Shown here: positions 43,532 through 52,359 of the stretch, one piece after another
Layout of the letters: every line of letters begins with the position of its first letter
Position numbering within the stretch: position 1 is the stretch's first letter
Assembly: GCA_034005525.1 (NCBI GenBank)
Contig: JAVEUP010000006.1
Coordinates: 1 to 64,000, forward strand
DNA: 64,000 nt
Source: PWXP01 sp034005525
Lineage (GTDB): Bacteria; Planctomycetota; Planctomycetia; Pirellulales; Thermoguttaceae
Reading direction: 5' to 3'
Notes under the pieces: generated by a model
What the model was told of the DNA's origin: nothing
Database searches by the model: none
The model's input: the letters and a program-made list of their open reading frames with translations, nothing else
Made by a program: the position numbers and the translations under genes

Positions 43532-44311
43532 TCATTTCGCCGTGTAGCCTCCGTCGACGGGGATGTTTGCGCCGGTGACATAGGCTGAGGCGTCGGAAGC
43601 CAGGAAGACGATAATACCCATCAGGTCGGTGTCGTTGGCCATGCGTCCCAGGCAGGTGCGTTCACTATAGTTGTGCACGAATGCCGCGGGATGGTTTGCC
43701 GTTTGAAGTCCACCGGGGTGGACGCAGTTGACGCGAATGCCGCGCGGCCCGTAGTAGCTGGCCAGAAACCGGGTGAGGTTGGCCATGCCGCCCTTGTGGA
43801 AGAAGTAGTCGGGATACCAGCCGTGCATCTCCGTGCCGGCGTAGTTCAGCGGCTCCAATCCGACCAATCCCATCATGGAGCCGATGTTGATGATCGACCC
43901 GCCACCGGCCATGATCTCGCCGAATGCGCGCGTGACCACAATCAACCCGGTTGCGTTGACCCGCATGCTCTCGTCGAGGGCGGCCACGCTGCTGAAGTAT
44001 CCGTCCTTGGCCGGGCGTGCCACGGCATTGTTCACCAGCACGTGGAGCGTGCCCGCCTGCTCGACGACAGCCTCGCGCGCCGCCAGGACGGACGCCTCAT
44101 CGGCCTGATCGAGTTTCAGTGCTCGCACGTCGAGGCCTTCGCGGCGATGTTCGGCGGCGAGGCTTTCCAGTGCGTCGACGTTGCGCGAGACGGTGTAGGT
44201 TACGGCTCCGGCCTCGGCCAGCGCCCGGACGATCTGCCGGCCGTACAATCCCGCGCCGCCGGTCACCAGTGCCACTCTGTCCTTGAGCGAAAACCGGTCA
44301 ATCACATTCAT
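43532..44311 (-). CDS. SDR-family oxidoreductase, PtmA-like
   Basis: 259 residues. Nucleotide motif TGGAGLYG, catalytic Ser145 (IGSMMG), Tyr169 and Lys173 (YFFHK), and the C-terminal YVTGANIPVDGGYTAK. The pattern FVHNYSERTCLGRMANDTDL is similar in style to PtmA-type SDRs of legionaminic-acid loci. ATG 44311 overlaps the aldolase stop as ATGA, showing coupling. Start alternatives further upstream lack support. Confidence 0.88.
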   Translation of the reverse strand: MNVIDRFSLKDRVALVTGGAGLYGRQIVRALAEAGAVTYTVSRNVDALESLAAEHRREGLDVRALKLDQADEASVLAAREAVVEQAGTLHVLVNNAVARPAKDGYFSSVAALDESMRVNATGLIVVTRAFGEIMAGGGSIINIGSMMGLVGLEPLNYAGTEMHGWYPDYFFHKGGMANLTRFLASYYGPRGIRVNCVHPGGLQTANHPAAFVHNYSERTCLGRMANDTDLMGIIVFLASDASAYVTGANIPVDGGYTAK

Positions 44312-45144
44312 CTTGGGGCTCCGTACACGCATTGAGCGTCCGTTGCCGGGTCCGACTCTTTCTCGGTCCGGCACTTATTGAACTCGTTGAGCATGGATCG
44401 GCAGTATTGGGAAAGCCCGACGACGTCGGCGCCTATGGACAAGAACTGGTAGCCGATGGCCGTGAGCGACTCAATCGCTGCGGGAGACGCTACCGTGCCG
44501 GCAAACTTGTCGTGTGCCTGGGCCGCGGCCGCCACTTGCTCGCGCGCCTCGATCAGCCGGGGATGGTCCCAGACGCCGGGCGCCCCAATGCCCTGGCTGA
44601 AATCGCCGGGGCCGAAGAACAGCATGTCGATGCCCGGCAGGGCCGCGATGGCGTCCAATTCGGCCAGCGGTTCAGGATCCTCGATCTGGACGGCCACGAA
44701 GCGTTGCTCGTTTGCCTCGCGCAGATAGGTCAGAAAGTCGATCTCACAGTACGCGCCGTCGGCGTTTCCGCCGTCGACCGGCCGTCGGCCGATCGGATGG
44801 AAGCGGGTCATTCGCACCACAGCCTGGGCATCGGCAAGGCTCATGACGTGCGGCACCATAATGCCGGCGGCGTCCATTTCCAGGGGCCGAACATGGTCGC
44901 TGTAACTTCCTCGAGCAACGCGCACCATGACGTCGGTATTGCAGCTCTTTGCCGCCCAAATGCCCTTCTCGATCGCCTGCCAATCGTTCGGTACGTGCTC
45001 CATGTCGAGCCAAAGGCAATCGAAGTCCGCCAGCGCGGCGATTTCCACGGCCCGGGCGTCGGACAGGTTCAGTTTGAAGCAGTTCACCACTTCGCCGGCG
45101 CGCAGTTTCGAAAGCACGCGGCTTGGACGCATGGCGCGGGTCAT
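44308..45144 (-). CDS. HpcH/HpaI-family (class II) aldolase
   Basis: 278 residues. DFDCLWLDMEHVPND, MVRVARGSYSDHVRPLEMDA, the metal ligand Glu in VAVQIEDPEPL, and FFGPGDFSQGIGAPG match 2-keto-3-deoxy-acid aldolases of this family, which cleave to pyruvate plus an aldehyde. ATG 45144 has AGGAAAAGGA upstream; the upstream part of the open frame is not supported. It is coupled to the following SDR by a 4-base overlap. A natural final step for a sugar-acid pathway. Confidence 0.9.
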   Translation of the reverse strand: MTRAMRPSRVLSKLRAGEVVNCFKLNLSDARAVEIAALADFDCLWLDMEHVPNDWQAIEKGIWAAKSCNTDVMVRVARGSYSDHVRPLEMDAAGIMVPHVMSLADAQAVVRMTRFHPIGRRPVDGGNADGAYCEIDFLTYLREANEQRFVAVQIEDPEPLAELDAIAALPGIDMLFFGPGDFSQGIGAPGVWDHPRLIEAREQVAAAAQAHDKFAGTVASPAAIESLTAIGYQFLSIGADVVGLSQYCRSMLNEFNKCRTEKESDPATDAQCVYGAPR

Positions 45145-45182
45145 GTCTTTCCTTTTCCTGGAGGGTATTTTCAATCGACGGA

Positions 45183-46289
45183 TCAATAGCGGCCGTGTTC
45201 CGCAACCAGCTCCGCCAACATGGCGATCCGGTGCAGCGGCGCTTCGGTAGGCACCTGGTCGCCGGCGGCCATGATCAGCCGCGGCGAAGCCAGCCGGAGT
45301 TCCAGCCAGCGCCGGACACAGTCCACGAACTGGCCGTCGCTGGCTCCCGGACCGAACACGGTGGCCGGAATGCCGCCGGACAGGATCAGGCCGGGGCCCG
45401 CCTCGGCGCGCATTTGCTCCGGGGCTTGCCGGAACATCGGGCATGGCGTAAGTGCGTCGGCGCAGTCCACGTCGCACTCAGCCAGCCATTTTAGCGCACC
45501 ACGGCTCTCCCCGTCAACATGGACCGCAAGGGTTTTGCCTCTTTCGTGCAGCCGCCGGGCTACCTCGGCATAGTAATCGCGCACATAAGCGTCGAAAAAG
45601 GCTTTCGTCTGGACGTTGCTGTCGTAGTTGTCACTAATGATCAGCGTCTCGAAGGGGCCGTCGAGGATGGCATCGAGGATGCGCAGGTTGCAGGCATTGA
45701 TGGACTTCACCACCGATCTTACCTTTTCCGGCTCGTCGAGCAGCGCGTAGACGGTTTTCTCAACTCCAAGGTGGCGAGCGACGAGATACCCCGATCCGGA
45801 GTAGGGGAGCTGCGCGTACGGATAGCCCCATTCACCGAGCGCCTGCTGCCAGGCGCGGTAGTAATCCCACTTGGGCCGGCACTGGAGCCGTTCCATCAGA
45901 TGCTCCACTATTGGAAAATCGTCCGGCGAACGGAGCAAGTGCTTCCGGATGCCATAAGAGTAACTCGCCGGATTGAAAACCCGTTCTTCGTGCAACGTAC
46001 CGAGCGGCGTAACGATGCGGGTGACGAACACACCGTCCCGGGTTTCGCTCTCGAGTCGCACCTGCGGGTCGTCACTGTAGAGCGAGTAGAAGCTGCCCAT
46101 CTCCACATAGGCCACGGCTCCCACTTCTTTGTGCAAATCGACGAGTCCCTGCTCCACGGCCGAATACCCCGCCAGATCAAACGGCTTCCCGCGGTTCTTC
46201 TTGTACCAGTGCGAAAGGTCCAGCATGAGCGGCACCTGGTCGGGTTGCCGCCCCTGAAAGACCGCTTGCACGCGTTCTCTTGGCGTCAT
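45183..46289 (-). CDS. Uroporphyrinogen-decarboxylase-family protein
   Basis: 368 residues. MTPRERVQAVFQGRQPDQVP is the standard family N-terminus; LHERGKTLAVHVDGESRG and GLILSGGIPATVFGPGASDGQ are conserved barrel elements. Such UroD/MtaA-like proteins in planctomycetes and related groups are often in sugar-utilisation clusters, not heme pathways, and may act as methyltransferases. GTG 46313 is in frame, but the ATG at 46289 has GAGG six bases upstream. It precedes the aldolase by 38 bases. Confidence 0.88.
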   Translation of the reverse strand: MTPRERVQAVFQGRQPDQVPLMLDLSHWYKKNRGKPFDLAGYSAVEQGLVDLHKEVGAVAYVEMGSFYSLYSDDPQVRLESETRDGVFVTRIVTPLGTLHEERVFNPASYSYGIRKHLLRSPDDFPIVEHLMERLQCRPKWDYYRAWQQALGEWGYPYAQLPYSGSGYLVARHLGVEKTVYALLDEPEKVRSVVKSINACNLRILDAILDGPFETLIISDNYDSNVQTKAFFDAYVRDYYAEVARRLHERGKTLAVHVDGESRGALKWLAECDVDCADALTPCPMFRQAPEQMRAEAGPGLILSGGIPATVFGPGASDGQFVDCVRRWLELRLASPRLIMAAGDQVPTEAPLHRIAMLAELVAEHGRY

Positions 46290-46360
46290 TTGCCGCCTCT
46301 TGCGTTTCTTCACTTAGCTTGAAGGGCACTTGGGGGAGTTGGGGCGCTGTGAACGATCGA

Positions 46361-47176
46361 CTACCAGATCGTCCAGCCGCCATCGACGTTCATGGTTGTT
46401 CCATTCAGGTAGGACGACGCGCCGGAGGCCAGAAAGACCACGGCACCTGCAATCTCCTCCGGCATGCCGATACGGCCGAGCGGCACCTTGTCGGCCAGCC
46501 GCCGGACAAACTCGGGGTGTTCCTTCTGGACGGTTGTGTTCGGAAAGGGTCCGGGCGCAATAGCATTGACTCGAATACCTCGCGGCCCCCAGCATGCAGC
46601 CAGGTACTTGGCCATTTGGATAATGCCCGCCTTGCCCACCCCGTATTCCAGCGGGTTCGGGTTCATCGGCGGCTGATAGATGCGCGGGTCGGGCGCCACC
46701 TGCCCGTACATCGACGCGAACAGGACGATACTGCCGCCGTCCGGCATAGCGCGGGCGGCCTCGCGGGCGAGCAGAAACGTGCCGGTCAGGTTCACACGAT
46801 TGGCCCGATCGAACTCTTCCGCGGTGAGTTCGTCGGCCGTCTTGCCGATGGAGCAGAAGGTCGCATTGACCAGTATGTCCAGACGGCCGAACTCGTTGAT
46901 CGCGCGGGCAACTGCAGCCTGGATGGAATCCTCGCAGGCGATATCCAGCGGGACCGCCGCCGCACGGCCACCGCCTGTTTTGATTTCGGCTGCCAGGGCC
47001 TCGGCGCGGTCTTTGACTAAGTCGGCTACCATCACCGAAGCCCCGTGCTCGGCCAGCCCTCGGCACATCGCTTGTCCCAAATAGCCGGCACCTCCGGCCA
47101 CGAGGACGGCTTTCTCGGAAAGATCGAACAATTCCGGGTCCTCTCTGTGTTCTCTGGGGCTTCTCTCTCTGGACAT
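46361..47176 (-). CDS. SDR-family oxidoreductase
   Basis: 271 residues, second SDR of the cluster. Motif VAGGAGYLGQAMCRG for NAD(P), LVNATF in place of the usual NNAG, catalytic Ser155 (FASMYG), Tyr178 and Lys182 (YGVGK), end YLNGTTMNVDGGWTIW. The replaced NNAG motif is unusual but tolerated in some members. No strong ribosome site is seen at ATG 47176. It likely oxidises a sugar derivative together with its neighbour Gfo/Idh enzyme. Confidence 0.87.
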   Translation of the reverse strand: MSRERSPREHREDPELFDLSEKAVLVAGGAGYLGQAMCRGLAEHGASVMVADLVKDRAEALAAEIKTGGGRAAAVPLDIACEDSIQAAVARAINEFGRLDILVNATFCSIGKTADELTAEEFDRANRVNLTGTFLLAREAARAMPDGGSIVLFASMYGQVAPDPRIYQPPMNPNPLEYGVGKAGIIQMAKYLAACWGPRGIRVNAIAPGPFPNTTVQKEHPEFVRRLADKVPLGRIGMPEEIAGAVVFLASGASSYLNGTTMNVDGGWTIW

Positions 47177-47197
47177 CGAAGAGTGTGTCTTGTGCGG

Positions 47198-48163
47198 TCA
47201 GCCGAGCTCCGTATCCAAGGCTACTTCCCTCCCGCCTTCCTCCCGGCTGCGCAGTCCGGCGACGAGCAGTTTCATCAGTTCAACGGTCTCGTCGAACGGA
47301 AAGGGCCGCATGCCGGTGCGCAGGTACTCGATGAACGCCGCTAGTTGTGCCTTGAATGCGAAGAACGTATCGCCGAACCGCGCCTGTACGCCGCCCGCGG
47401 TGCCGCAAAGCTGCAAGCAGCCGAACCCGCCGTACATATCGGCAACGGCCGCGACGACCACACTCGCGCCGCTGGAATGCGACAAATGCACGACGTTCCG
47501 CTCTGCGGTGCCGCAATGCCGCACGGCCAGGAAGCCGGGACCCAGGATCGGGTACACGGCCTCAATCGCGTGGATGCCGTACCTTTCCCAACTCTTCGGC
47601 GTCGTGATGCTCACAAACCGCAGTTCTCCAAGCTCGCGGGTCGAGAGCCGGTACGGCAAGAACTCCTTGGCATAGCGCATGCAGCTCGAACTCATCAGCG
47701 GCTTTCCGGCGGCTGCCCAGTCTTTGAATACGCGAAGGTCGGCCACGTTGTCGACCATGGGTTTATCGACAAACACGGGCAGGCCCGCCTCGACAAACGG
47801 CCGCGCCCGCTCCACGTGCTCCGCGCCGATATCGGTCGCGATAATGACCGCGTCGACCTGCCCCATTACATCCGTCGGCCGGTCCACCACGTTGGGAATG
47901 TTCGCACAGCGGGCCACGTGCTCGGCGGTGAAGCCGCCGTCGCCGGTGCAGCTTACGTGGGTAACGACCGCGCCCGGAATGGCAAATCCCTCGGCCGGCT
48001 GCTGATTCAGATACTGCGGAATGCCTGGAAACGGGCATTCGCGCGTCATCAGATCGCGGTCGTAGCCATTGAACATCGCACTCCAGGAATACGGATGTCC
48101 GTTGCCGGAGGTGCATCCCAGCATGGCAAGCCGAATCGGATCGCAGGTTAACGGTAACTCCAT
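47198..48163 (-). CDS. Gfo/Idh/MocA-family oxidoreductase
   Basis: 321 residues. LAMLGCTSGNGHPYSWSAMF is a divergent nucleotide-binding start, and VFVDKPMVDN replaces the EKP motif by DKP while keeping the Lys. C-terminal part with ERYGIHAIEAVYPILGPGF carries the His typical of the active site. ATG 48163 has CCGGGAG upstream. Lies 21 bases before the SDR gene, so cotranscribed. Confidence 0.85.
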   Translation of the reverse strand: MELPLTCDPIRLAMLGCTSGNGHPYSWSAMFNGYDRDLMTRECPFPGIPQYLNQQPAEGFAIPGAVVTHVSCTGDGGFTAEHVARCANIPNVVDRPTDVMGQVDAVIIATDIGAEHVERARPFVEAGLPVFVDKPMVDNVADLRVFKDWAAAGKPLMSSSCMRYAKEFLPYRLSTRELGELRFVSITTPKSWERYGIHAIEAVYPILGPGFLAVRHCGTAERNVVHLSHSSGASVVVAAVADMYGGFGCLQLCGTAGGVQARFGDTFFAFKAQLAAFIEYLRTGMRPFPFDETVELMKLLVAGLRSREEGGREVALDTELG

Positions 48164-48217
48164 GGGTTCTCCCGGGAGAGGCGGGTTATTCTTCTATATC
48201 CAGGTGCAGATGCAGTT

Positions 48218-48275
48218 GGTTGGAGTCCCGGCTTTAGCCGGCAGGGAAGAACCGCCTCAAGGCGGGACTCCAACC
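48218..48275. repeat. Inverted repeat between sialidase and Gfo/Idh genes
   Basis: Perfect 13-bp arms GGTTGGAGTCCCG and CGGGACTCCAACC with inner smaller palindromes; probably a dispersed repeat family. Confidence 0.8.
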
Positions 48276-48292
48276 TTCCTCGTACTTCGTCT

Positions 48293-49468
48293 TCAGCCCT
48301 CCAACGACCACTTCGCCTGCCGAAGCACGGCTCTCGGCATGTCCTTCATAGCTTCGTACCATACGGTCACCAGCGAGCCGTCGTCAAGCTGTACGGTCGA
48401 CGGATATCCGAGGTCCCCACCTGCACCATCGCCGGAGATGATGATCGGCTCGGACCAGGTACGGCCGTGGTTCTCGCTGACTCGGGCCTGGTTGCCGAAT
48501 GGTTGCCGCCGGTGTCCGTAGGTCATCAACAGCCGACCGTCGCGAAGTCGCAACAGGTGCGAGGGAAGCCCCCACACGCCAATCGGGTGCGGCACGGCCC
48601 AGGTCTTGCCGCCGTCTTCCGACTCGGTCTGGAGAGTCTCCCCGGCGTTCGCCTTGTTGTGGTTGCGGATCTGGACGACGATCCGCCCGTCGGCCGCTTC
48701 TACGGCGTGAAGCTCGTGGTACGCCCCTTGGCTGTCGCCCTCTCGCGTGGGAATGGCAGCCAGCCAGTTCCAAGTTTGCCCGTCGTCGGTCGATTCACAC
48801 ACACCGACTCCCTGCTCGCCATGCCACAAGTCCTTACCGGCATAGAGCAAACGGCCATCGGACAGTTGCACCGGCCCGTGGGGGCTGTTGACCAGGGATG
48901 GGTACCGGCCGGAAAATGTGACGCCGCCATCGGCAGAACGGATCATCCACTCACTCAGCGCTGCCTGGCGCTCCTCGGCATTCACTCGCCGGTGGGCCGC
49001 TTGCCAGCGGGCCAGTCGGTCCGCCGGCCAAGCACCCGGCTCGCCGGGTTCAACCTTTTCGGCACGCTCCAGACCGGATACATAGGCCAGCGAGGTGAAC
49101 GTCGTGATGAGGATCGAGCCTTTTGCCGTCTCCAAGACCCCGGCGTCGCGATCGTCAATGGGGCCATCCATCACCACCTGTGGCCAGGTCCACGAGTCGC
49201 CTCCGTCGTACGACCGCATCAGTTCTACCCGGCCAAACGGGCACACATGACTTTCTCGGCCACCAGAGTACACCAGTAGAAGGTTGCCATTGTTTCGGCG
49301 CGCGACCGTCGGCCAGCCGTGGTAGAGATCGGGCTTGTGGCTGATGATTTTGGTTTCGTGAATCTTCGCGGTCGGCCCGCCGAAGGCTTTGTGGTGCAAT
49401 CCCACCACCGAGCAGGCCACCGCGGCGCCGCCGGCACGCAACATCTGTCGACGATTGATCTGGAACAT
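48293..49468 (-). CDS. Exported sialidase-like (Asp-box) protein
   Basis: 391 residues. Twin-arginine signal INRRQMLRAGGAAVACS. Five Asp-box-like motifs in order: SYDGGDSW, SADGGVTF, STDDGQTW, SEDGGKTW, SENHGRTW, one per blade of a six-bladed propeller. ATG 49468 has GGAG nine bases upstream; the long upstream frame to 49744 is a shadow. It belongs to a group annotated as exo-alpha-sialidase in planctomycetes; actual substrate is unproven, and the classical RIP arginine motif is not obvious. Confidence 0.82.
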   Translation of the reverse strand: MFQINRRQMLRAGGAAVACSVVGLHHKAFGGPTAKIHETKIISHKPDLYHGWPTVARRNNGNLLLVYSGGRESHVCPFGRVELMRSYDGGDSWTWPQVVMDGPIDDRDAGVLETAKGSILITTFTSLAYVSGLERAEKVEPGEPGAWPADRLARWQAAHRRVNAEERQAALSEWMIRSADGGVTFSGRYPSLVNSPHGPVQLSDGRLLYAGKDLWHGEQGVGVCESTDDGQTWNWLAAIPTREGDSQGAYHELHAVEAADGRIVVQIRNHNKANAGETLQTESEDGGKTWAVPHPIGVWGLPSHLLRLRDGRLLMTYGHRRQPFGNQARVSENHGRTWSEPIIISGDGAGGDLGYPSTVQLDDGSLVTVWYEAMKDMPRAVLRQAKWSLEG

Positions 49469-49494
49469 AAGCTGGACTCCTTCTTTCGGATTTG

Positions 49495-49587
49495 CTAGTT
49501 GGTAAGCCAATCGGGTAGTTCGCCGTCGCCGGTCGCCTCGCCTTCGAGCAGCCAGGCGAGGTTGAAGTGGGCGATCACTCTCACCAC
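49495..49587 (-). CDS. Possible 30-residue coupled small ORF
   Basis: GTG 49587 overlaps the acyltransferase stop (in AAGTGGTGA) with GAGGAG seven bases upstream, and the frame ends at TAG 49495. Product VIAHFNLAWLLEGEATGD then ELPDWLTN. Could be a real coupled peptide, a degraded gene start, or chance. Confidence 0.3.
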   Translation of the reverse strand: MVRVIAHFNLAWLLEGEATGDGELPDWLTN

Positions 49588-50249
49588 TTGATCTCCTCCT
49601 CTGTTCGCCACGAATCGTCCGCCTGCGCGCCCCACAAGTCGGTTTGCGGCAGAAGCAGGTCGGGCAGGTTGGTTGGTGAAATTCCCTCGGGCAGTGGATA
49701 GTGCCGTGCAGGCACGCCGCGGGCGAGCTTTCCAGGGGGAACACCCTTGTTCACCACCGCGCCGGCGGCAATGAAGGCGCCGCAGCCAACGCGCACGCCG
49801 GGGCAAATCGTCACGCCGCCGCCGATGGTCACATGGTCCTCAATCTTGGCGCCCTCGACCGGCGCGGCCCGGCGCATCGGGTGCCGGTCGTTGAGGAAGG
49901 TCGTGCCGGGCCCGATGAACACCATGTTGCCGATTTCGGTCGTGCTGGGAATATACACGTGGGCCATGATCTTCACGCCGCTGCCAATGCGGATGCGCCC
50001 TTCGAGCGTACACTTGTGGTGGATCACCACCCGGTCGCCTGCGGTTACCTCCGCGCGGATGAGCACCTGGTGGCCGCAGGAAAACCGCCGGCCGATGGTC
50101 GTATTGGCGTAGATGATCGTGCCGGAGCGGATGATGGCATAGTCGCCGATCCGCGCCGGCCGTGAATCGCCCGTGTAGCGGTAGCCCAGCACGACGCCGG
50201 GGTCGATTTGGGCGTGCTGGCCGAGTTCACAATAGGAGTCACGCGTCAT
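49581..50249 (-). CDS. Left-handed beta-helix (hexapeptide) acyltransferase
   Basis: 222 residues made of imperfect hexapeptide repeats with Ile/Val at regular spacing (RIGDYAIIRSGTIIY, GNMVFIGPGTTFLND, CGAFIAAGAVVNKG), the coiled fold of NeuD/WbbJ-like sugar O- or N-acetyltransferases. It may acetylate sugars such as nonulosonates. ATG 50249 has GGAG (TGGAGCAAGCCG) in the left copy of a 19-bp duplication. In the inferred ancestor this gene began inside the end of the ceramidase-like gene. Confidence 0.87.
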   Translation of the reverse strand: MTRDSYCELGQHAQIDPGVVLGYRYTGDSRPARIGDYAIIRSGTIIYANTTIGRRFSCGHQVLIRAEVTAGDRVVIHHKCTLEGRIRIGSGVKIMAHVYIPSTTEIGNMVFIGPGTTFLNDRHPMRRAAPVEGAKIEDHVTIGGGVTICPGVRVGCGAFIAAGAVVNKGVPPGKLARGVPARHYPLPEGISPTNLPDLLLPQTDLWGAQADDSWRTEEEIKW

Positions 50250-50391
50250 CGGCTTGCTCCAGTGCATGCGAAGGGGACAGTCCCATTTTCGCGGCGGACA
50301 CGGTGGACGATTGGGCACATGCCCCGGTGTGCCGCGAAAATTGGGACAGTCCCCCTGTGAGCGGTTCGTCAGGCGTCATCGGCTTGCTCCA
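50243..50391. repeat. Family-A element copy 3 within a 19-bp direct duplication
   Basis: 19 bp (GCGTCATCGGCTTGCTCCA) occur at 50243-50261 and 50373-50391. The element, truncated on its left, lies between. On the minus strand the right copy ends the ceramidase-like gene and the left copy carries the acyltransferase start. Confidence 0.92.
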
Positions 50392-51961
50392 AGAAACGGG
50401 CAAACACTTCGACGGTCTTGTCGGCTAGCACGTCGCCGGCCGGCTTGCGGTAGGGCGGGCGGAACTCGCTGTACCGGTAGAACGCGCTCATGTACTCGCG
50501 GTCGCCGGTGTTCGGGCCGTCGGTCAGGTAGCCGTAGCTTACGTTGGTATAACCGCAGGGAATGGCCAGCGGAAGGGGCGAGCGGGCGCGGATCTGCCGC
50601 CCGATCCCCTGGAAGGGCTCGAACGGCATTCCGACGATCCCCACGTCGCCAAGGCGGAAGATGTGGATTTCCACCTCCTGGAATTCCGGCGCGCTGCCGG
50701 CCCGCCCGCCCTCGTGCAACCCCAGCGCCCAGCGGTTCCACGGCAGGATCCGCTCGACCAGCCTGCCGCGATACGAAGGCGTCAGTTCGGTCGGGAAGTT
50801 CAGGCCGACGCAGTGCAGCGTGTCCTCGTCGCCGGCGGCCGCACGACGGATGTAGGCTTCCATTTCGGCAATCTCAGCCCGGAGAGTCTCCACCGGCGGC
50901 AGCGGCGCCAAGGGGATTCCGACCTTTTCCACGGCGTAGTCGAAGCCGCCACGTTCGGACGGCCTCAGGTTCCCGAGCGCCTCGATGTAGCTTTGACCGA
51001 GCATGTTCCCGAACCGGGTCGACTCTTCCACCCCGCCGCGGAACATCCCCTTCGAATTCACGTCGGCCGCGCAGCCCTGCAAAAAGCTCACCGGCAGTGC
51101 GCCGGAGGGGGCCAGATGCCCGGCCACCCTATCGCACGCCACGCGGGGCCAATCGCCGAAGACGATCGGCTTCTCCGGATGATAGCACGTGACCGGATGC
51201 CCGGTGAACTGCGCTATGGCCGTGACGGAGTTGCCCCGCTCGTCCTTCAGCACGACGATGGGCGCTTGGCGGTCGATGTCGCCGTTGAAGTCGACGCCGA
51301 CCAGGTCGCGGTCTTCCTCGCGCATGAAATACGTCGAGCCGTCGGCCCGGCGGCCCTTCCGGTTATACGTGATGCGCCCCTCGCTCCCTTCCGCCCACCA
51401 GACGGTGACCGGCCGGAGCAACTCGGGCAGGCGCTTCACGTGGCTGCGGCACTTTTCGAGCAGCTCCTTGCCGGCGGGCAGCCACTCGGGCTTCGGAAAA
51501 CCTTCCGGCGGCGGATCGGCCCACGCCGAAATGGCGTTGCTCGCCACGGCCACGTCGCTATGGTTGTGGGTGCTCGTCAAAACGACGTTCGCGACGGGCA
51601 GGTCCAGATCGGCCGCGATAGCCTGGCGAATGGCATCGCTTGTGTTGGCCCTGGTATACGAGTTGAAGTCGCTGGCGACGAGGCACACCCGCAAGTCGCC
51701 CTGTTCGAGCAGCGTGACGCTTGTTTTCAGCGGCCCGGCCACCTGCCGCACCACGGCGCCGGTGAACCGCCCAGTATAGGGCGTATCGCTCTTTTCCACG
51801 GGTGTTACGCCGAACTCCAGGGAAGCCACGCGCAGCCCGCGGGGTTTGTTCGTTGTGGCGGCGGGCGCTTTTGTCGTGGCGGCTACGGCGCCCGACCACG
51901 CGGCCAATGCCGCGCCGCCGGCAGCCCGGAGGGCCTCGCGCCGGTTGGGTTGTTTCGCCAT
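50369..51961 (-). CDS. Neutral/alkaline ceramidase-like hydrolase, exported
   Basis: 530 residues. Twin-arginine signal (NRREALRAAGGAALAAWSG). Ceramidase-type domain with LTSTHNHSDVAVASN, the DVNSKGMFRGGVEE region and the FTGHPVTCYHPEKP His block. ATG 51961 has a full AAGGAGG upstream, so the far larger open frame to 52627 is not coding here. Its last codons LEQADDA are preserved by the 19-bp duplication of repeat copy 3. Paralog of 27482-28891. Might remove an acyl or other group from glycolipids; substrate unproven. Confidence 0.83.
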   Translation of the reverse strand: MAKQPNRREALRAAGGAALAAWSGAVAATTKAPAATTNKPRGLRVASLEFGVTPVEKSDTPYTGRFTGAVVRQVAGPLKTSVTLLEQGDLRVCLVASDFNSYTRANTSDAIRQAIAADLDLPVANVVLTSTHNHSDVAVASNAISAWADPPPEGFPKPEWLPAGKELLEKCRSHVKRLPELLRPVTVWWAEGSEGRITYNRKGRRADGSTYFMREEDRDLVGVDFNGDIDRQAPIVVLKDERGNSVTAIAQFTGHPVTCYHPEKPIVFGDWPRVACDRVAGHLAPSGALPVSFLQGCAADVNSKGMFRGGVEESTRFGNMLGQSYIEALGNLRPSERGGFDYAVEKVGIPLAPLPPVETLRAEIAEMEAYIRRAAAGDEDTLHCVGLNFPTELTPSYRGRLVERILPWNRWALGLHEGGRAGSAPEFQEVEIHIFRLGDVGIVGMPFEPFQGIGRQIRARSPLPLAIPCGYTNVSYGYLTDGPNTGDREYMSAFYRYSEFRPPYRKPAGDVLADKTVEVFARFLEQADDA

Positions 51962-51991
51962 GGAAACCTCCTTCAATCGATTTGGGACTGG

Positions 51992-52124
51992 CGTTTTGGA
52001 GTGCGGAGGCTTGACGCCGCTTTGGCTATGCCTTTGTTTCTCTCCGCGCTTCCAAGAGCCAACGTGCGAAACGCGAAAGCTCACGCAAAACGAAAGCGGC
52101 GTCAAGCCTCCGCACTCCAAAACG
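51992..52124. repeat. Perfect 32-bp inverted repeat with 69-bp spacer
   Basis: Arms 51992-52023 and 52093-52124, reading CGTTTTGGAGTGCGGAGG onward. Lies upstream of the ceramidase-like gene. It looks like another dispersed planctomycete repeat. Confidence 0.9.
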
Positions 52125-52143
52125 TTCTGAACCGTACGGGTCG

Positions 52144-52359
52144 TCATCGCTCGCAATCCCTTCGTCGCCGCTCCAATTCGTCCATGATCTCCGGGGCTTC
52201 TTTCAGTTCCACCAAAGGCAGCAGTTGGCGGCGAATGTACGTCCAGTCGATTCGACCGGTTTGGCGGATGATGACGCCCTCGATGTCCAGCCAGTCTTTC
52301 GGCCGGGCGGCAAAAGCTTTCAGCACAATCAAGCATTCGGCCGAACAGGTTCGAAGCAT
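52144..52359 (-). pseudogene. C-terminal fragment of a nucleotidyltransferase-type toxin-like protein
   Basis: 71 codons, SAECLIVLKAFAARPKDWLD and the following IEGVIIRQTG are the tail of the AbiEii/AbiGii-style nucleotidyltransferase family. The catalytic N-terminal domain (GS-x-D) is absent. It is fused out of frame to the end of the upstream small gene, so a deletion probably removed the middle. Judged by pattern memory, not a search. Confidence 0.6.
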
